DNA of 64,000 nt from Dermanyssus gallinae (taxonomy: Eukaryota > Arthropoda > Arachnida > Mesostigmata > Dermanyssidae), in contig QVRM01002027.1 in assembly GCA_003439945.1 (NCBI GenBank), positions 1 to 64,000 of the forward strand, given 5' to 3'. Numbering within the stretch: position 1 is the stretch's first letter; every line of letters begins with the position of its first letter. This document shows, one piece after another, positions 22,324-35,365 of the stretch. The position numbers were made by a program, and so were the translations under genes. Below the pieces are notes generated by a model. It did no database searches, was not told where the DNA came from, and worked only from the letters and a program-made list of their open reading frames with translations.

Positions 22324-23598
22324 TTTCGTAGCAAACCATGTGTGTCAATCCAATCATACTACCTACAGCTATGGTGAATAAAATATAATGTTTATCTATA
22401 TTCCTCGTGTATACGTGGCAACTATTATACAAAGCGCCAGACCAAATATGCAAGCTATTGAATACGTCCAAACCCCGGGTCTTCTTTTTGTTGTCTACTG
22501 TAACAGTGTTCTCGACCTTAGAGAGAAACATAGCATCATATGCTTCAACACATAGTGACCTACATTTTAACATCATAGCTCAAAACACAAATGCTGTTAT
22601 TTACTATATTTTTTTATTTATACATAAATGCTTGTCCTAGTAGCAACGGCGACGTGCTTCGGTCGACATTATTGGCTCCTACGCCGCAGTTTGCTGGGAT
22701 GCCTTACAACGTAGCTTGTTGATGCGCCACAGACTCGAACAAAGTGATTTCATTTTTGTTGGGGCAGAGCCATCGTGGGTGTGGCTAATAACGCAGTGTT
22801 ACAGTGTTTATTCGGCTGTGTGCAGGGGGTTACTTAAGGCGGCCGAGAGGCATCGACAGGTAAGCCGCCGCTTTTGCTAGACAGCCCAATGCGTAGCGCA
22901 TCACCAATGCATGTATGATCTGCGCGCTGTGCACACCCGTTTCCCGCACGACCTGCAGCACGCCGTAACGAACCTACCGCCGTTTCGGGCTGTCACAGCC
23001 GACGGCTTGAAGGCTTGTATGTGTGGACGTTTGTGATTATGGTTGTGAGCAGGAAGGGAGCTTCGGCATAATGCCCCTCAGTGTGCCGGCCAACCGAACT
23101 GCGTTGCCTGCAGGACCAGAACGCGGCTATCCTGCCGCACAGCTGCACAAGTGCTTCGGATCGGGAAGACAGTGGGGAAGTTCGGCTGGCACGGAGAGTG
23201 GCCATACGAAAATCGAGTTGAAGAAGCGTACCTGACGATACGGGGGTTGGGTGGTAGAGACTGAGTGGCCACAATTTTGCAAATACCGCCTGCCGCGCGA
23301 CGGAGCCGCCCTCTGGGTTTGCCGACTAGCCGACTCTAACAAACAGCATAGGCGTTAGCAACCGCCATCGCAAGGCCTGGGGCAAGCTTTTCAAACCTGC
23401 GACCACATCGACGTGTGATGATCGTCCTCAATTGAAATTCAGATGAGCTGATTGCTTTCGACAGCTCGAAAATGCAATATTTCGCCTCGTCTCGTTTTGT
23501 GGTTGATTGTCCATTGGTCCCGTCGGCGCTGCCGTTCAAACAAGCGTTGTCTTGCCTACAGACAGTTAAACTTAGTCAAATGACAAATAACTTTTCTC

Positions 23599-23601
<3 letters not shown>

Positions 23602-23674
<73 letters not shown>
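23602..23674. repeat. (TA)n microsatellite, copy 2
   Basis: Pure 73 bp TA run, the longer allele of the tract at 16064. Confidence 0.95.
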
Positions 23675-23676
<2 letters not shown>

Positions 23677-24191
23677 TTTGCCCAAATGCAGGATAGACAC
23701 AAGTTACAGCGCCACAATTGAGGCATCCACAGCTAAACGTTTAAGGGTTAGAACAAAGCATTCGCGACGTGTATTGCCTATAACCGATTCAATTGTTCGT
23801 GTGAGATTATTTAAAGTAAAATTAACGCGTAAATAAAGACGGGTGTGCCCAAAATGGACCAGTGCGCAGCAGTACCATTTTAATTATTATTACCTCACCT
23901 TTTGGTATTGTTAATTACATTACATTACATCAGTCAACTGTTCCCACTTACTGTGTTGACGTGTATTGTTGTGATCCGCAAAATTGTGGTTTTATTGGTG
24001 GTTTTGTAATACTCACATTGTGAAGATATACCGCGACGAACGGAATGCTGTTCCTGGAATTTTCTGGATATCTTTCACAGTTTCTTACTGCCCTGAAAAC
24101 ACAATTTTGTACTGCCTTGGAAACACAACCAACACCTGCAGGACCTGCCAAAAACAAATCAATCGCTGAATTGCCCCGCCAAGCAGTCGGA

Positions 24192-24291
24192 GGCGCAGTG
24201 GCGCAGAGATTGCACAGGGAACAACTCTATGTAAGCTCGCGTGTTCAAATTCCGGACTTATTGTTGTTTTTTAATTAAAAAAAGAAAAAAA
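24192..24291 (+). mobile_element. tRNA-derived SINE, copy 2
   Basis: Duplicate of 16632-16731, identical across the A box, B box and A-rich tail. Confidence 0.45.
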
Positions 24292-24349
24292 CACGCGGTA
24301 GGTTACTACACCAACAGCCAACGGCCGTTAAAATGGCAAATGCAACAAG

Positions 24350-27300
24350 AGACGGTTTCCCTGCAATGATCACCGGGCAAGCCCTGGAAACATGTAAACA
24401 AAATTGCATCAGGTGCGTGTAACTTTTTGTACATTAATCTGGTGTATAGTGTGTGGGCTGCTCGTAACATTTTTACGCGCAGTGCCTATCAGCCGTCAGC
24501 AAGACCCTCGTACAGCAAAATCCCGATGAGTACAGATGTGTTCTCTGCCATGTCAATGACCCACTAGGTAGCAGCATTTTGCCTTGGGTTAGTTCTGAGC
24601 TCGAAAGCTCGGCGGACCGAGTATTCGCCGACGTACTCGCAATGGAGCATCCTTATCAAAAGAGAGCTGGTTGACTTGCGCAGAAGAGTCCACGACTAGC
24701 CGCAGTCTCAGGCCGAGATGCAGACAATGCCCGCCGCCCGGCTGGGCCTTCACAGAGGAGAAAGAAGAGAACTTTACTTTTCAGCGATTCTTCAGTAAAG
24801 AAGCTGCGGGGTCCGTTCTGCAAACAGCTGCCTAATAGTCAGCAGCTCACAGTTATAAACTTGCATTACAAAACAGGGTTAGAAATGATACATGAGGTCA
24901 AAAAAAAAAGATTGAAGAAACTCCTGATACTATATTTGGGATTTTCTTCCATCCAGGACCGGATGACTGCTTAGACTTTAGAAAAGACGAACTACTTTCT
25001 GGGATAGCGTGGCTGGATCAGCATACCGGGGGAGGCAAGTTGACGGTTTATTCAATCCCGGTGCTACATAAAGAGCGCGAGGCAACCAACGATGCTCTTA
25101 AAGTGCGTTGCAATGGAGGCTCGGTCATATATCAGCCTCTTATCAAGACCAAGAAACCAAGGCTTATTAAGGCTACCATAATATACGAGCAGCAAGTGCT
25201 GTTGCCCATGTTGCAGTTCGCAACGTGGCGTTTTTTTAGGACTACCGTCACCGAAAAAGACAGAGAGTAAGCCAGAGGTAATCCCGGTCAAGAAGAAAGG
25301 CAGCACCAAAGTCAAGCAGAAAGTCACCTCAAGAGTTACGCTAACCACCTGAATTAATCCGCCTATGCAAGTCGTTCGAGCAAGCTATCAAGGAGTTGAA
25401 GGCGGCAACCGAGACCAAGAAAAACACTCAGAACGACTCGGCACGACGGCTCGACCAGTCCAACAGCCGCAACTACCGGTCAAATCGTTCCAGAGACCGA
25501 CTGCTTAATTAAGGGTGCGCCACTGTGAGGGCACACGGACAGTGCTTTCGGTCCTCGCAAGTTACGATATTGACCTTTTAACGGAGGCTCTTACTACTGA
25601 GAGTTTCGATGTTAATGGATAATACTCGCACCACTGCCCAGCTTTCAGGCCTTCGCACGTCCGACCAATTGTAGGAGTATCACTGCCGGCTCCCGACTCA
25701 AACAGGCAGGAATCTTACTGGCCGTAGACAACATCATCGGCATGAGCACCTGCCAATTATCTTTTATTGAGTAGGGGCATGCGGGACTCCGTGGAAGAAA
25801 TCTTGGAAAGGATTGGTCGCGATGTTGCGATTATTCTAATTGGTGTACCAGCTCTTTTGCCGGAGACTTGAACTGTAGGCTTGATACGGCTACGACTTCC
25901 TAGACAATTGGTGTTCGCCAAGCGCTTGAAGAGTATGGATAGTGGATTGGGCAATGTACTAGTCCGTCGCCGCCAACGTTTTAGTCCGAAGGCGGTGTAT
26001 CTGGCGATAATTCGCAGAGGCGTGGGTCCTCCACATTCGATAGATTTGCTTACTCAGGTCCAGAGAAGACATCCAATATGATGGACAGATGATTGGCCTT
26101 GCAGTTACTGAATTTATAACGCTGGCTTATAAATTCAGTAACTGCATGGCCTTTGAAGTACCAGTTTATTTAACAGTTAAAGTAAAAGATGGAAGTGAGA
26201 GCACTGGTACACCGAGGCGCAAGGGGTTCGGTAAATGCATCGACGTAAATAAGTTTCGCATGAAGCTTTGCGCTTGGCATTCCAGTAACCTGCTGGAAAT
26301 GTCGCCGAAGCTGCTCTCCGACATGTTGACAAGAGCTGTGTGCTCGTACATATAGGCGTACACTTAAGGGAAGTTGATCTTTCGAGTGACCTGGCTTACA
26401 TAGCTATCGTGCTAAAACATATGTTGTTCAAGAATTCATCCTGCCTCGAGAATACTCAGAGAGGAGAGACTTTTATTATAGATACTGTCGCTTGCACCGA
26501 CAGCTGATAGACTTCAAGAAAATCTCGTTCGCCGAGGAAAGTGAAAATCGTATGGCTATTAGGGCTAGATGTGAGCGCTTCAATACGCCATTATGATAAA
26601 TGTTCGTTCTTTAGTTGTCCAGTTGCCTCCAACCGTCTACGCCATCACTCTATCGACGCATTTACAACGACAGGTCAGACACCCGGAAATATACCGTTGT
26701 GAGGATTATCGGGCGAATACGAGCATCCACTATCGCAGCACATAGATGCTTCATTCTCTCTTATGGAAGTTCAAAGCGCAATTGAAAAGCTGAAGAATAA
26801 GAAGGCCTTCGGGCCCGCAAGCAGGTTTGCCGCAGAGCAAACCCGCTCATCCGGAATGACGGCATTTAGGAATACCGGTAATTTCAGCAAACCACAGGCT
26901 ATCCCCAGGGCGATAATCTGTACCCCTCTTATTCTTAGTCTCACTTAGTGATCTACCACATCAGTGACCGCCTTATTAATGACCACTACACCCGTGTACG
27001 CATAATTCTCTATACCGATAACCTTGTGGTATATAGTTCATGAACCTAAAAAACCACGAAGTTCAGATCCGGGGGGGGCTGGACATATCTCGGCGAATTA
27101 ATTGCAGCACTCCCACATATCTCAGCGAATTAATAGCAGCACCGTCGTCATTACCTCAATTCCGGCTCTACAGATCATTGGTGTATAAAATAAATACGAG
27201 CGAACCCAACATACTTCCCAGTGGCACTTCACCCGAAACTGTGGAGCACTATTGTGTGGGGCTGAAAGTACAAAGCGTGCTGGTAAGCTGCAGGGGCCAC

Positions 27301-27359
27301 ATATGACGCTCTTCGGACTTATTTGGGGGTTAAATAGCTCCGCAGCGAAAGTTCGTTGA
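24350..27359 (+). pseudogene. Decayed LINE, copy 2
   Basis: Same motif islands as 16790-19800, shifted by 7,559: GDLNCRLDT at 25862-25888, VQSAIEKLKNKK near 26769 and the PQGD and YTDN boxes near 26900-27040. It carries the same stops, so decay came before duplication. Confidence 0.6.
26100..26146. repeat. Perfect 19 bp hairpin, copy 2
   Basis: Exact duplicate of 18541-18587, with no change in arms or loop. Confidence 0.9.
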
Positions 27360-28378
27360 TGACCCAATTAACACACTCAGTATTTTTAATATGTTTGAGT
27401 GTAACCGCAGCAGTCTATAAAAAGACAATGTTAGCAATGCCTAAAAAACAAGCCGCCTACCACGCGGAGCCGTCCAAACCCAAACTGTCACAGTACTCGT
27501 GCTCTAAATGCGCGAAATAGAGCACACGCCTCAAAATATAGCGAAGTCGTGCCACAATGCTATGAACACAAAAGAACATACGTGACCTCCATACAATGGC
27601 CAAAAGCATTTGTTTAGGTTTAGAGGTAAACTTAACCTACGGGCGCCTTAAGTTGCACGTAAGGGCAGTACAACAAGAGAGCAGGACGCACACTCGATCT
27701 TGCAAAGATATTCTATAAAATCTTTACTGTTCCTGACTAAACTTGACCTAGACTTGCCTCAGTTAAACGGAACATTTGAATTTTTATTTCAAGTCCCCGA
27801 CGAGAAGCCTTGAAATAGTCATCAGACAAGCCACATATAATACCTCGCCTCAGCAGTACATAAGGTTCACACAACATAGCAAAACTCATTTCACTCATTC
27901 ATATACGACCATACACGATGACATAGGAAATGTCTTTGATTGTTATTTTATAAAACAAAGGATACAACACATTTAAAAATAATTTACGAAATAATAAAAC
28001 AAAGAATGAGGGATAGTTGTGCTCAGACACGGACTTAAGTGTCTCTCACGCAGAAAAAAGCATGTCCTAGACATGCGCTAGGTCGGGGTAGCGCGTGGGA
28101 CGGTACAATGCGATGACAGTCGGCGTTCCACGGGCTTATGTCCTAGGGTCCGCCTATTGCCTTTAGACTATCGCCTACGACAACGTGCTCTAAATAGGAT
28201 AATAATCTCCCTATCGGAGTGGAGACCCTTTTTTGTTATGGGGATGGAACGTGCATTTATGCACACCCGCCGAAGTTGTTGGCGGGTAGTGTAGGACTTG
28301 ACACTGGTGGAGAGTATTAGACTCCATCCTATCCGCATGTAGTACCCACTAAAAACTATTTATCTCACCTCTTCTTTG

Positions 28379-28979
28379 GTTCGGAATTGTCTGGCATTAC
28401 ATCGAGGCCAGAACGAGAGTTCTCTTAGCGGGCCAAGACTAGCAAGATCATCGGCGTAGGCTATAGTTTTGACATATCCGGCATCTCCGGATCTGTAGGA
28501 TCCCCGTCATATGCCAGGTTCCACAGTACAGGGCCCAGGAAGGAGCCCTGCGGGACCCCTGTCGTGACGTGATGTGTCTCACCGTCGCCATAGGTCAGTA
28601 ACCGCTGGTCTAGATAGAAAGACAAAGTTTGCTATATGTACATGGGATCTGTCGTTCATCCATTGCTTCAATATGGCCCTCAAATTCGCCGTTTTAAACG
28701 CATTCTCTACGTCCAGTAGAATGAGAAGTACGAACTTGTGAGGTGCAAGTGGAGGTTAGGACTCGCATCTTACGGGAATGAACACCCTAGCCTATGCGAA
28801 CGAGCTCGCGTTAGTGGTCACCGCTCGCACGGAGATCGTCCTCGGACCTCACTAGGCCTCTCACAAGCTGCCCACGTGACTCTTAGAGAGGAAGGGGCCT
28901 CCAAGTTAAGGAGAAGACTTTTTACGCCGGTGGCTGAGTCAACAGCGCGCTACGCCGAGCCAGTTTGATATGGCTTTGA
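28379..28979. pseudogene. Inverted pair of R1-like RT fragments, copy 2
   Basis: Duplicate of the arrangement at 20820-21420: a minus-strand motif A to C fragment, then a plus-strand YANE/thumb fragment. One substitution (gtcctctt to gttctctt) lies near 28421. Confidence 0.6.
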
Positions 28980-29989
28980 GGACGGCTCGAAATAGATCGA
29001 CGCCAGCGGAGCCTAAAATAGTATGGCTATTCGAATTTTGGGACCTCCTGGCTTGCGTTGAAGACGGGACTACTTTACGGGGCATTCAAGACTATCCCGA
29101 GAGGCCACACGTGTCCTTTGGCAGTATAAGCGTATGGAGTGACCCGCAAGGGATTCCCAGGTCATAGGACGAGGCATTTAGTACCTAATTTAATGACCTG
29201 GTACGACCGCAGCCACGGTGAACTGCCAAACTATGTCGCGCAGGCGTTGACCGGTTGAGGCCAGTGCCGGACCTATACAAATGTGCATCTCTAGGCCGCC
29301 TGACAACATAAAACATACGGTAATGCGTTGCGGAGTGCTTACGCGAGCAAAAACCCCCGCCCGTGCATCTCAGATAAACTCTAATTATATTAAGAAAATA
29401 GCAAAGTGTGGCAGCGCAACATAAATACTGTACAGTTTGGTATATTTGTCGCACCCTCGAAAGGAAAATCTAAAAGAGTAAAGACGCATGCTTAAAACGG
29501 TATGCCGATAATATACAAGAGAAGCCCTAGAGACTTAGGTATCCGGCGTATAGTCTTCACTCGTGGTCCCTGCGGTAGCCCCTTATTACTTTTCCATTTT
29601 TTTAGGAGATGCTACATTAGGAGATGCTACATTAGGAGAATCTACAAGCAAAAACACCAAAACTTGTTCAGGTTTAATGCGGAGACTGCTAAGTTCCTCA
29701 CCAACTCCGTCCGCCGAAACTCAGCAGCAAACAGGCGCTCTTCCAAACCAATATGCGTGTTGCGCAGGCCGCTGTACATATGATAGAACTGAGCAACAAA
29801 TGATATAGAGGCACAGGTGGTTATCTCAACATCCAGCGTCTCACTTGACGAAAATACACACACATATATGTATAGTAAAAGATAATCCTTGCCAGTCGAC
29901 GTATAGCCGTATATGCCCCATTCATCGTCATGCCAACAAATCACTACCACAGAGAACACACACTTGCCCTTCACAGCTTTCTCTTGCAG

Positions 29990-30193
29990 CCGACAAGATG
30001 CGGCTGGAGGACAAAGACCGTTTCAACATTCGTAACGCACGCTTTGGGCAAGGCCGTCAGATATGTCGTCGTGCGTCATTGGCCCGAGATGGCGTGAAAT
30101 TGAGATATGAAACAAGCTTCCTTAGAGGATTTATTGCCACAGCACACCCAAGTTTGCCACCGAATGATATAGCGAATAAAAGCAATACCACTG
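29990..30193 (+). CDS. Candidate host exon 1 of an unidentified gene
   Basis: Bounded by a strong acceptor (cagctttctcttgcag, ending 29989) and a strong donor (CTG|gtgagt at 30194). It is 204 bp and open in one frame: DKMRLEDKDRFNIRNARFGQ, then a basic stretch ending PPNDIANKSNTT. In that frame it is entered with two bases and left with one. That does not match the phase-0 start of the exon at 30332, so the two may belong to different transcripts, or there is an indel. A second frame is open for about 35 codons (ALGKAVRYVVVRHWPEMA, then stop). No family recognised. Confidence 0.4.
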
Positions 30194-30331
30194 GTGAGTG
30201 GCTCAGCGGTCAAGTCCGTGGCCAACATCTCACAAACACGGCACGGCCAGCTCGGCAGACAAGATCCGAACCATCACCGAACGCCTCTGGTGTGCTCTAT
30301 TTCGTTCGCTCTCACTCGTTTTCTCTTTTAG

Positions 30332-30559
30332 GTCCTGGTCAACGGTCCCAATCACACATGGCGCGTTAAGATCAAAGTGCCCGGCGACATTGCAGAGACG
30401 AGGGTAGTTCGAAGAGAACACGCCGTTTCGTTTGCCAGTGCCCTAGGGACCTTCGCCAGGCAACTCGACAGATGTCTCCACTCCCGACTAGGAAAATCGT
30501 GTCGCCGAGACGTTGACTCCCCTGGACCGACCACGACGCCAAGATTGGATTCGAGCAGA
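30332..30559 (+). CDS. Candidate host exon 2 of an unidentified gene
   Basis: A 228 bp (76-codon) segment between a strong acceptor (tcgttttctcttttag) and a strong donor (AGA|gtaaga), phase 0 at both ends. It reads VLVNGPNHTWRVKIKVPGDI, continues with a charged helix-like part (RREHAVSFASALGTFARQLD) and ends in a Pro/Thr-rich stretch. It is more GC-rich than its surroundings, as expected for a coding exon. NHT is a possible N-glycosylation site if extracellular. I do not recognise the protein. Good splice signals on both sides make this the best-supported exon of the 30 kb area. Confidence 0.45.
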
Positions 30560-32405
30560 GTAAGAGCGTGAGCGCAATAATATTAGACGCCTCTATTTCT
30601 TTGTCTATGCATCGCAAAAGACGCTTTTTCTCACATTCTTCCCTTGCTATTCTAATATTTGCAAGCCATAATATTGGTATACATATATATATACAATTTA
30701 TTGCTAAGGCTAAGCCTGTTTTCTGTATTGAAACACTTAGGATGGGAAAATCGAATTTTCTTCAATTTTGCAATTTAAAATTGAAGAGTTCGTTCGCCAT
30801 TAATGTGGAATTCTCCATTATTTTTATTCGATTCTTGTTATTCTTTGATTCCAATTAGGTGAGACAGTTATTATAGATCACCAAAGTTTGCTGCGTATTC
30901 GTTTTAACGTTCTCAAAAGGACGTTTTGTTTTTAAATATTGTGAAATGCAGCACAGTTTGAATCAGACGGTCAAGTTAGCTAGGTATTACGCTAAGTTAT
31001 CGTGTGTAAAGCTTGTTATTGTGCACAATTAATCTTAGCAAAATAACGTTATACCACCGTTGCCGCAAAAGATAACACAAAATCTCCCCATCTGGTTAGT
31101 GCATGTACATCTAATGTATAGCCTAGTCGTTCTCCGGTCTGTTTCGGATGGACGAATTTATTATTTGCCTAACATGCATATATACATACACATGTCACCC
31201 TTTTATTTTATATCAGGGGCGCATAGAGCGACTGCATAAGCGGACGTTGAGATATCCAGGGTTCACTCAACAGTCTTTATGGCAACATTATCACTGACTC
31301 TCTGACTATCGCTGGCTTATCATCTATTCTCAATGAGCATCACAATTTAATACAAGGTCGACCAACAGCAGGTGTCAAACCGGCGACACCTCAGATGACA
31401 ACCATAATTAGCGGACTGGCTCCCTACACCACGTTGCCACACAAGCCTTACAAAGTCCGTGAGTCCTAATTGGTCAGAACCTCATGAGTTCCTACTTCGG
31501 ACATATGCACAAATAGTGAACGGCAAAGTGCAGTTTTTGCATCTAAACAATTTTAGTTTCTGTTTCTTAAAGACGCGATACCTACTACATTTTTAGACGA
31601 CTCCTGTAGTTGACAATGAAAAATCCCCGAAGGACAATTGTTTTGCATTGACAGAAAAACGGTCACCCCGCAAACATGTATACACGATCAGATGGGTCAA
31701 ACTTTGCACAAGCTACAATTATGGCGTCTTAGATTTGACCGGCACCGCGCCCGACGAGCCCCGCAATACGATGGCGAGGTAACCATAACGTATGGTGATT
31801 ATATTTCATTGTTATACAGCTTTTGCGGTGTCCTACAAACTGTCCGATTTGCTGCCGGTTAATCCTTCTGAAGACCGCTGGGTAGGAAGAAAAAGTTCGA
31901 TACGAACAATTGATTACTTGCTTTGGGATCGTCGAGATGAGCCAGGATAAGGCATTTGCAGACACGAGGACGAATACGTGTGTGGATATATATAGGGAAC
32001 ACAACAGGTATGGCCGCTGTCCCAGAGTGAGAGTTCTTCTCTACGTTACAAGCATAGCGAAGGCCATCTGCCTACCCGCCTACGGATTTTAAGTCTCAAC
32101 GCAGACTGCTCGTGAAGTAGTCCCTCTATGGATTTAATCAATTTTTTCAAAGGTTCCTCGTTTGTGCTCACGGGAATCCTAACAACGACCGAAGTACGCT
32201 GTGCGAGACCCGCGCTTCTGGTTAATAATATTCATGTCTCTAGCGTAGTCTGGTGCGGCTGTAAAGGTTGTGGATTTTTTTTGTTTTCTTAATAACATGT
32301 TCCAGTAGTCTACTTTTGCGGGTTTACGAGGGCCATGCGCTAAGACAGTTAAGAAATTCGCGCTGCATTACACCGGCAATAAACTTATGGCAGCAAGGAA
32401 ACGGA
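30560..32405. other. No gene recognised
   Basis: AT-rich sequence following the exon at 30332. The open frames at 30568-30858 and 31638-32092 lack domains and splice context. It may be intron. Confidence 0.4.

Positions 32406-32489
<84 letters not shown>
32406..32489. repeat. (AAT)n microsatellite
   Basis: 28 uninterrupted AAT units. The long asparagine run in one reading frame (32268-32627) is only a translation of this repeat. Confidence 0.95.
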
Positions 32490-32942
32490 CGCATCTGCAT
32501 GCATGTGTCGCATACATCGGCGACCTGCCGCGAGTCTTTGCATAGGTTGTCTTACCCTACTGAAGTTATAGAAGTGAAATTACCCCTTAAGATTATCATT
32601 CGTTCTTTTCACCCAAGAGTTCACTGAAAGGAGAAAATGCTTTGACGGTTTCGATAATCACCTTGATCACTCTTTTGGAATCTAACAACGAGAAATTCTA
32701 AAAATAGTTTTCTCATTAGAAATGGGAAAAGCGTTGGACATAGGTTCTAGCAAGAGGCGGTATATGTATGCTTAACTAAAATGACACCGTTTGTATAGAA
32801 TACATTTCAAAACTTCCTGACTGACCGAATAATCATAATATTTTAAGAAAGGTATATACACTGCATGTTCAGATAATTTGACCGGCCTTTCAAAAATGAA
32901 ACATGCACATATATTTACACACCCGTTGGCAGGGGGCTTTAT

Positions 32943-33150
32943 TTAGGATTCTCGAATCTTGAGAACAAACGCGCCATCCGGCGATTTAGATGTTTGGCTG
33001 TACATGATTGCACTTGCGGCACTTGCTTGTGTGCGCCACGCAAACATTCTATTTACGATTTCTTTCCTGGCTACAGCTTTAGCCTGCATGTTTAAACCAG
33101 AGCGAGTTATCGTCGTCATGACTTTAAACAACTTGTAGAATCTATCAGGC
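32943..33150 (-). CDS. Candidate terminal exon or element 3' end, minus strand
   Basis: An open segment reading CKQPDRFYKLFKVMTTITRS, a basic middle (KAVARKEIVNRMFAWR) and a C-terminus SPDGAFVLKIRES before a TAA at 32943. An AATAAA overlaps the stop codon (32943-32938), leaving almost no 3' UTR. The frame stays open up to the mariner boundary at 33178. The RT fragment on the far side of the mariner has the same strand, so this could be the 3' end of that LINE after the mariner inserted. I see no motif that decides between that and a host exon. Confidence 0.3.
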
Positions 33151-33178
33151 TGCTTACATATGCGTGTAAACGTACATA

Positions 33179-34494
33179 CATGGTGTTCAAAACGTATCGC
33201 GACTTTTGTGTTTTTTCAAAAATTATTCATTTATTCATGAATATCTATTTTGTCCCCTTCAAAGTAATCCCCATGAGATATTATACACTTGTGCCAACGG
33301 TTTTTCCAATCTTCGAAGCACTTCAAAAAACCATTTTTTTTATCTTGTTCAGCTCCTCCTTCGATGCCGTCTTTATCTCGTCAAGCGTAGCGTAACGTCG
33401 TCCTTTCATGGGCCTCTTCAGTTTAGGGAACAAGAAAAAGTCACAGGGGGCCAGATCTGGGGAATACGGTGGCTGCGGCATCATTAGTGTGTTGTTTTTG
33501 GCCAAAAACTCGCGCACAAGCAACGATGTGTGAGCAGGGACGTTATCGTGGTGCAAAAGCCAATTTTTGTTCTTCCACAAATCCGGGCGTTTCTGGCGGA
33601 TTGCTTCGCGCAAATTGCGCATAACTTGCAGGTAATATTCCTTATTGACCGTTCTACCCTGTGGCAAGAACTCATGATGCACCACGCCCCTGCAATCGAA
33701 GAAAACTGTCAGCAAAACTTTCACATTCGACCGAACTTGGCGCGCTTTTTTCGGTCTTGGTTCGTGCGGCAGCTTCCATTGAGATGATTGAGCTTTGGTT
33801 TCCACGTCATAACCATAAACCCACGATTCGTCACCAGTTATGACCCTCTGGAGCAAATTTGGGTCGTCACGGACAGAGTCCAACATCTCATTAGCAATGT
33901 TCATGCGATGCTGTTTTTGGTCGCAATTGAGCAATTTTGGTACGAATTTCGCGGCGACCCGTCTCATGCCCAAATCATTGATAAAAATCGAATGGCACGA
34001 GCCAATCGATATGTTTAGGTCCTCAGCAACTTCTCTAACGGTGATTCGACGATTGGCCAATACCATTTTCTCCATTTCATTAATTTCTTCGTCTGTTGTT
34101 GAAGTGCTCGGGCGTCCGGCACGCTCTTCGTCGTTCACATCTTCTCGGCCTTCTGAGAACATTTTGTACCACCGATAAACGTTGCTTCGGTCCAAGGTAG
34201 CTTCTCCGTATGCCACAGTCAACATTCGGAATGCATCCGCGCACTTAATTTCGTTTGTCACACAAAATTTGATACAGGTTCTTTGATCCATTTTTTTGAA
34301 TAGGTAAAAATCGAAGACGATCCAAAACACGTGCAAGCAAAGCAGCTGTCAACAATTAAGTGAACATTCAAAATGGCCGAGCTTGTCGGCATAAGTGAGA
34401 GACATGAGTACCAACATAACGCCACAAAAAATCGAAATTCGAATATACGTAACCCGCGAAAATTCAAAAGTCGCGATACGTTTTGAACACACCG
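33179..34494 (-). mobile_element. Mariner DNA transposon (1,316 bp)
   Basis: Terminal inverted repeats of about 30 bp (33179-33208 and 34465-34494) match at 27 of 30 positions, sharing the core gtgttcaaaacgtatcgcga. A TA dinucleotide flanks each end (33177-33178 and 34495-34496), the mariner target duplication. Length and single transposase gene fit the family. The near-perfect ends and almost open gene indicate a fairly recent insertion. Confidence 0.95.
33231..34291 (-). pseudogene. Mariner transposase with one C-terminal frameshift
   Basis: Starts at an ATG at 34291 (MDQRTCIKFC). The N-terminal ~110 residues form the paired-type helix-turn-helix that binds the inverted repeats (SNVYRWYKMFSEG and ITVREVAEDLNISIGS are visible). 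The catalytic D,D34D triad is complete: TGDESWVY, LLHHDNVPAH and YSPDLAPCDFF, with exactly 34 residues between the last two aspartates. The linker motif is seen as VPKLL, where WVPHEL is more usual. The frame meets a stop at 33323. One missing T in a six-T run there restores KCFEDWKNRWHK and a natural stop at 33231, so about 30 C-terminal residues are lost as sequenced. The break is in a homopolymer and could be a sequencing error. The enzyme would cut and paste the element at TA sites. Confidence 0.9.
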
Positions 34495-34499
34495 TATGT

Positions 34500-35365
34500 C
34501 AATATTATTTAATATCACGGCTATGTCCATGCACTCAACATTATTCCTGCTAATGTTGCAGCGGCAGGCAACATGCCTTATGAACTTTTTATGAACTGTG
34601 GCCCGAATTTTCTCATCACATGCGAATCCTTGATGCCATACGGGGGGAAGCGTATAATAAGACCGGGAGAACATATTGCTTGTACAGTCTAACATACAGG
34701 AAAGCGTCTTTAATAACAAACGAGCGCAATATCCAGTTTAGTCTTCTTGTGGCAGCCGTTACCACTTCAAGTATATGAGGTGTATAGTTCAATGTGTCAG
34801 ATGTCAGTATTCCCAAGTCTTTAATCGCCTTTTTAATGGTTAGTTCCTTAGAGCCTAGGTTGTATTTGTGTGCAGGATTGTTATGTCCAAAGTGTAGCGC
34901 AGCACATTTATTAACAGATAGTTTAACGTCAAGGCCATTACACCATTCCAAAAATTTGTCTAGCGTCTCTTGAAAAGTTACTCTATTGCTTCGATTATCT
35001 ACGGGTTAATACATTTTGACGTCATCAGCATACATTTTTACATGAACGACTGGAGCTATTACATACTTCAATGAGTCGGTATACAGTATATACATTAAAG
35101 AACCAAGAATGGTACCCTGCGGACAGCCCGAGGTAACCTAAGCCGTAGATGACAGACAGTCGTCAACTCTTACCCTAAAGAGTCTGTCACTTAAAAAAGC
35201 CTTAATCCAATTAGCTATTCGACTACCCACTCCATACTGCGGAAGTACTTTCAATAGCTTAGAGTGAGTGGTACTCTCGAAAGCAGATTTAAAATCGAAA
35301 TACACGCAGTTAAACGGTCTTCCATCATTTATGAAGAGAGCCCATAATTTTCTTTTTGGGATACG

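Larger units (their letters stand above)
22199..29757. repeat. Tandem segmental duplication, copy 2 (7,559 bp)
   Basis: Nearly identical to 14661-22198 at an offset of 7,538 rising to 7,559 after the (TA)n tract. It begins with the last ~125 coding bases and tail of LINE-B and ends at ccaatatgcg, after which unique sequence (tgttgcgcag) starts. Small differences include an extra a at about 23735 and 24122 and a missing g at about 24811. Confidence 0.95.

Noticed and set aside
33206..34178. Plus-strand frames across the mariner
   Set aside because: Antisense to the transposase, whose catalytic motifs are all on the minus strand.
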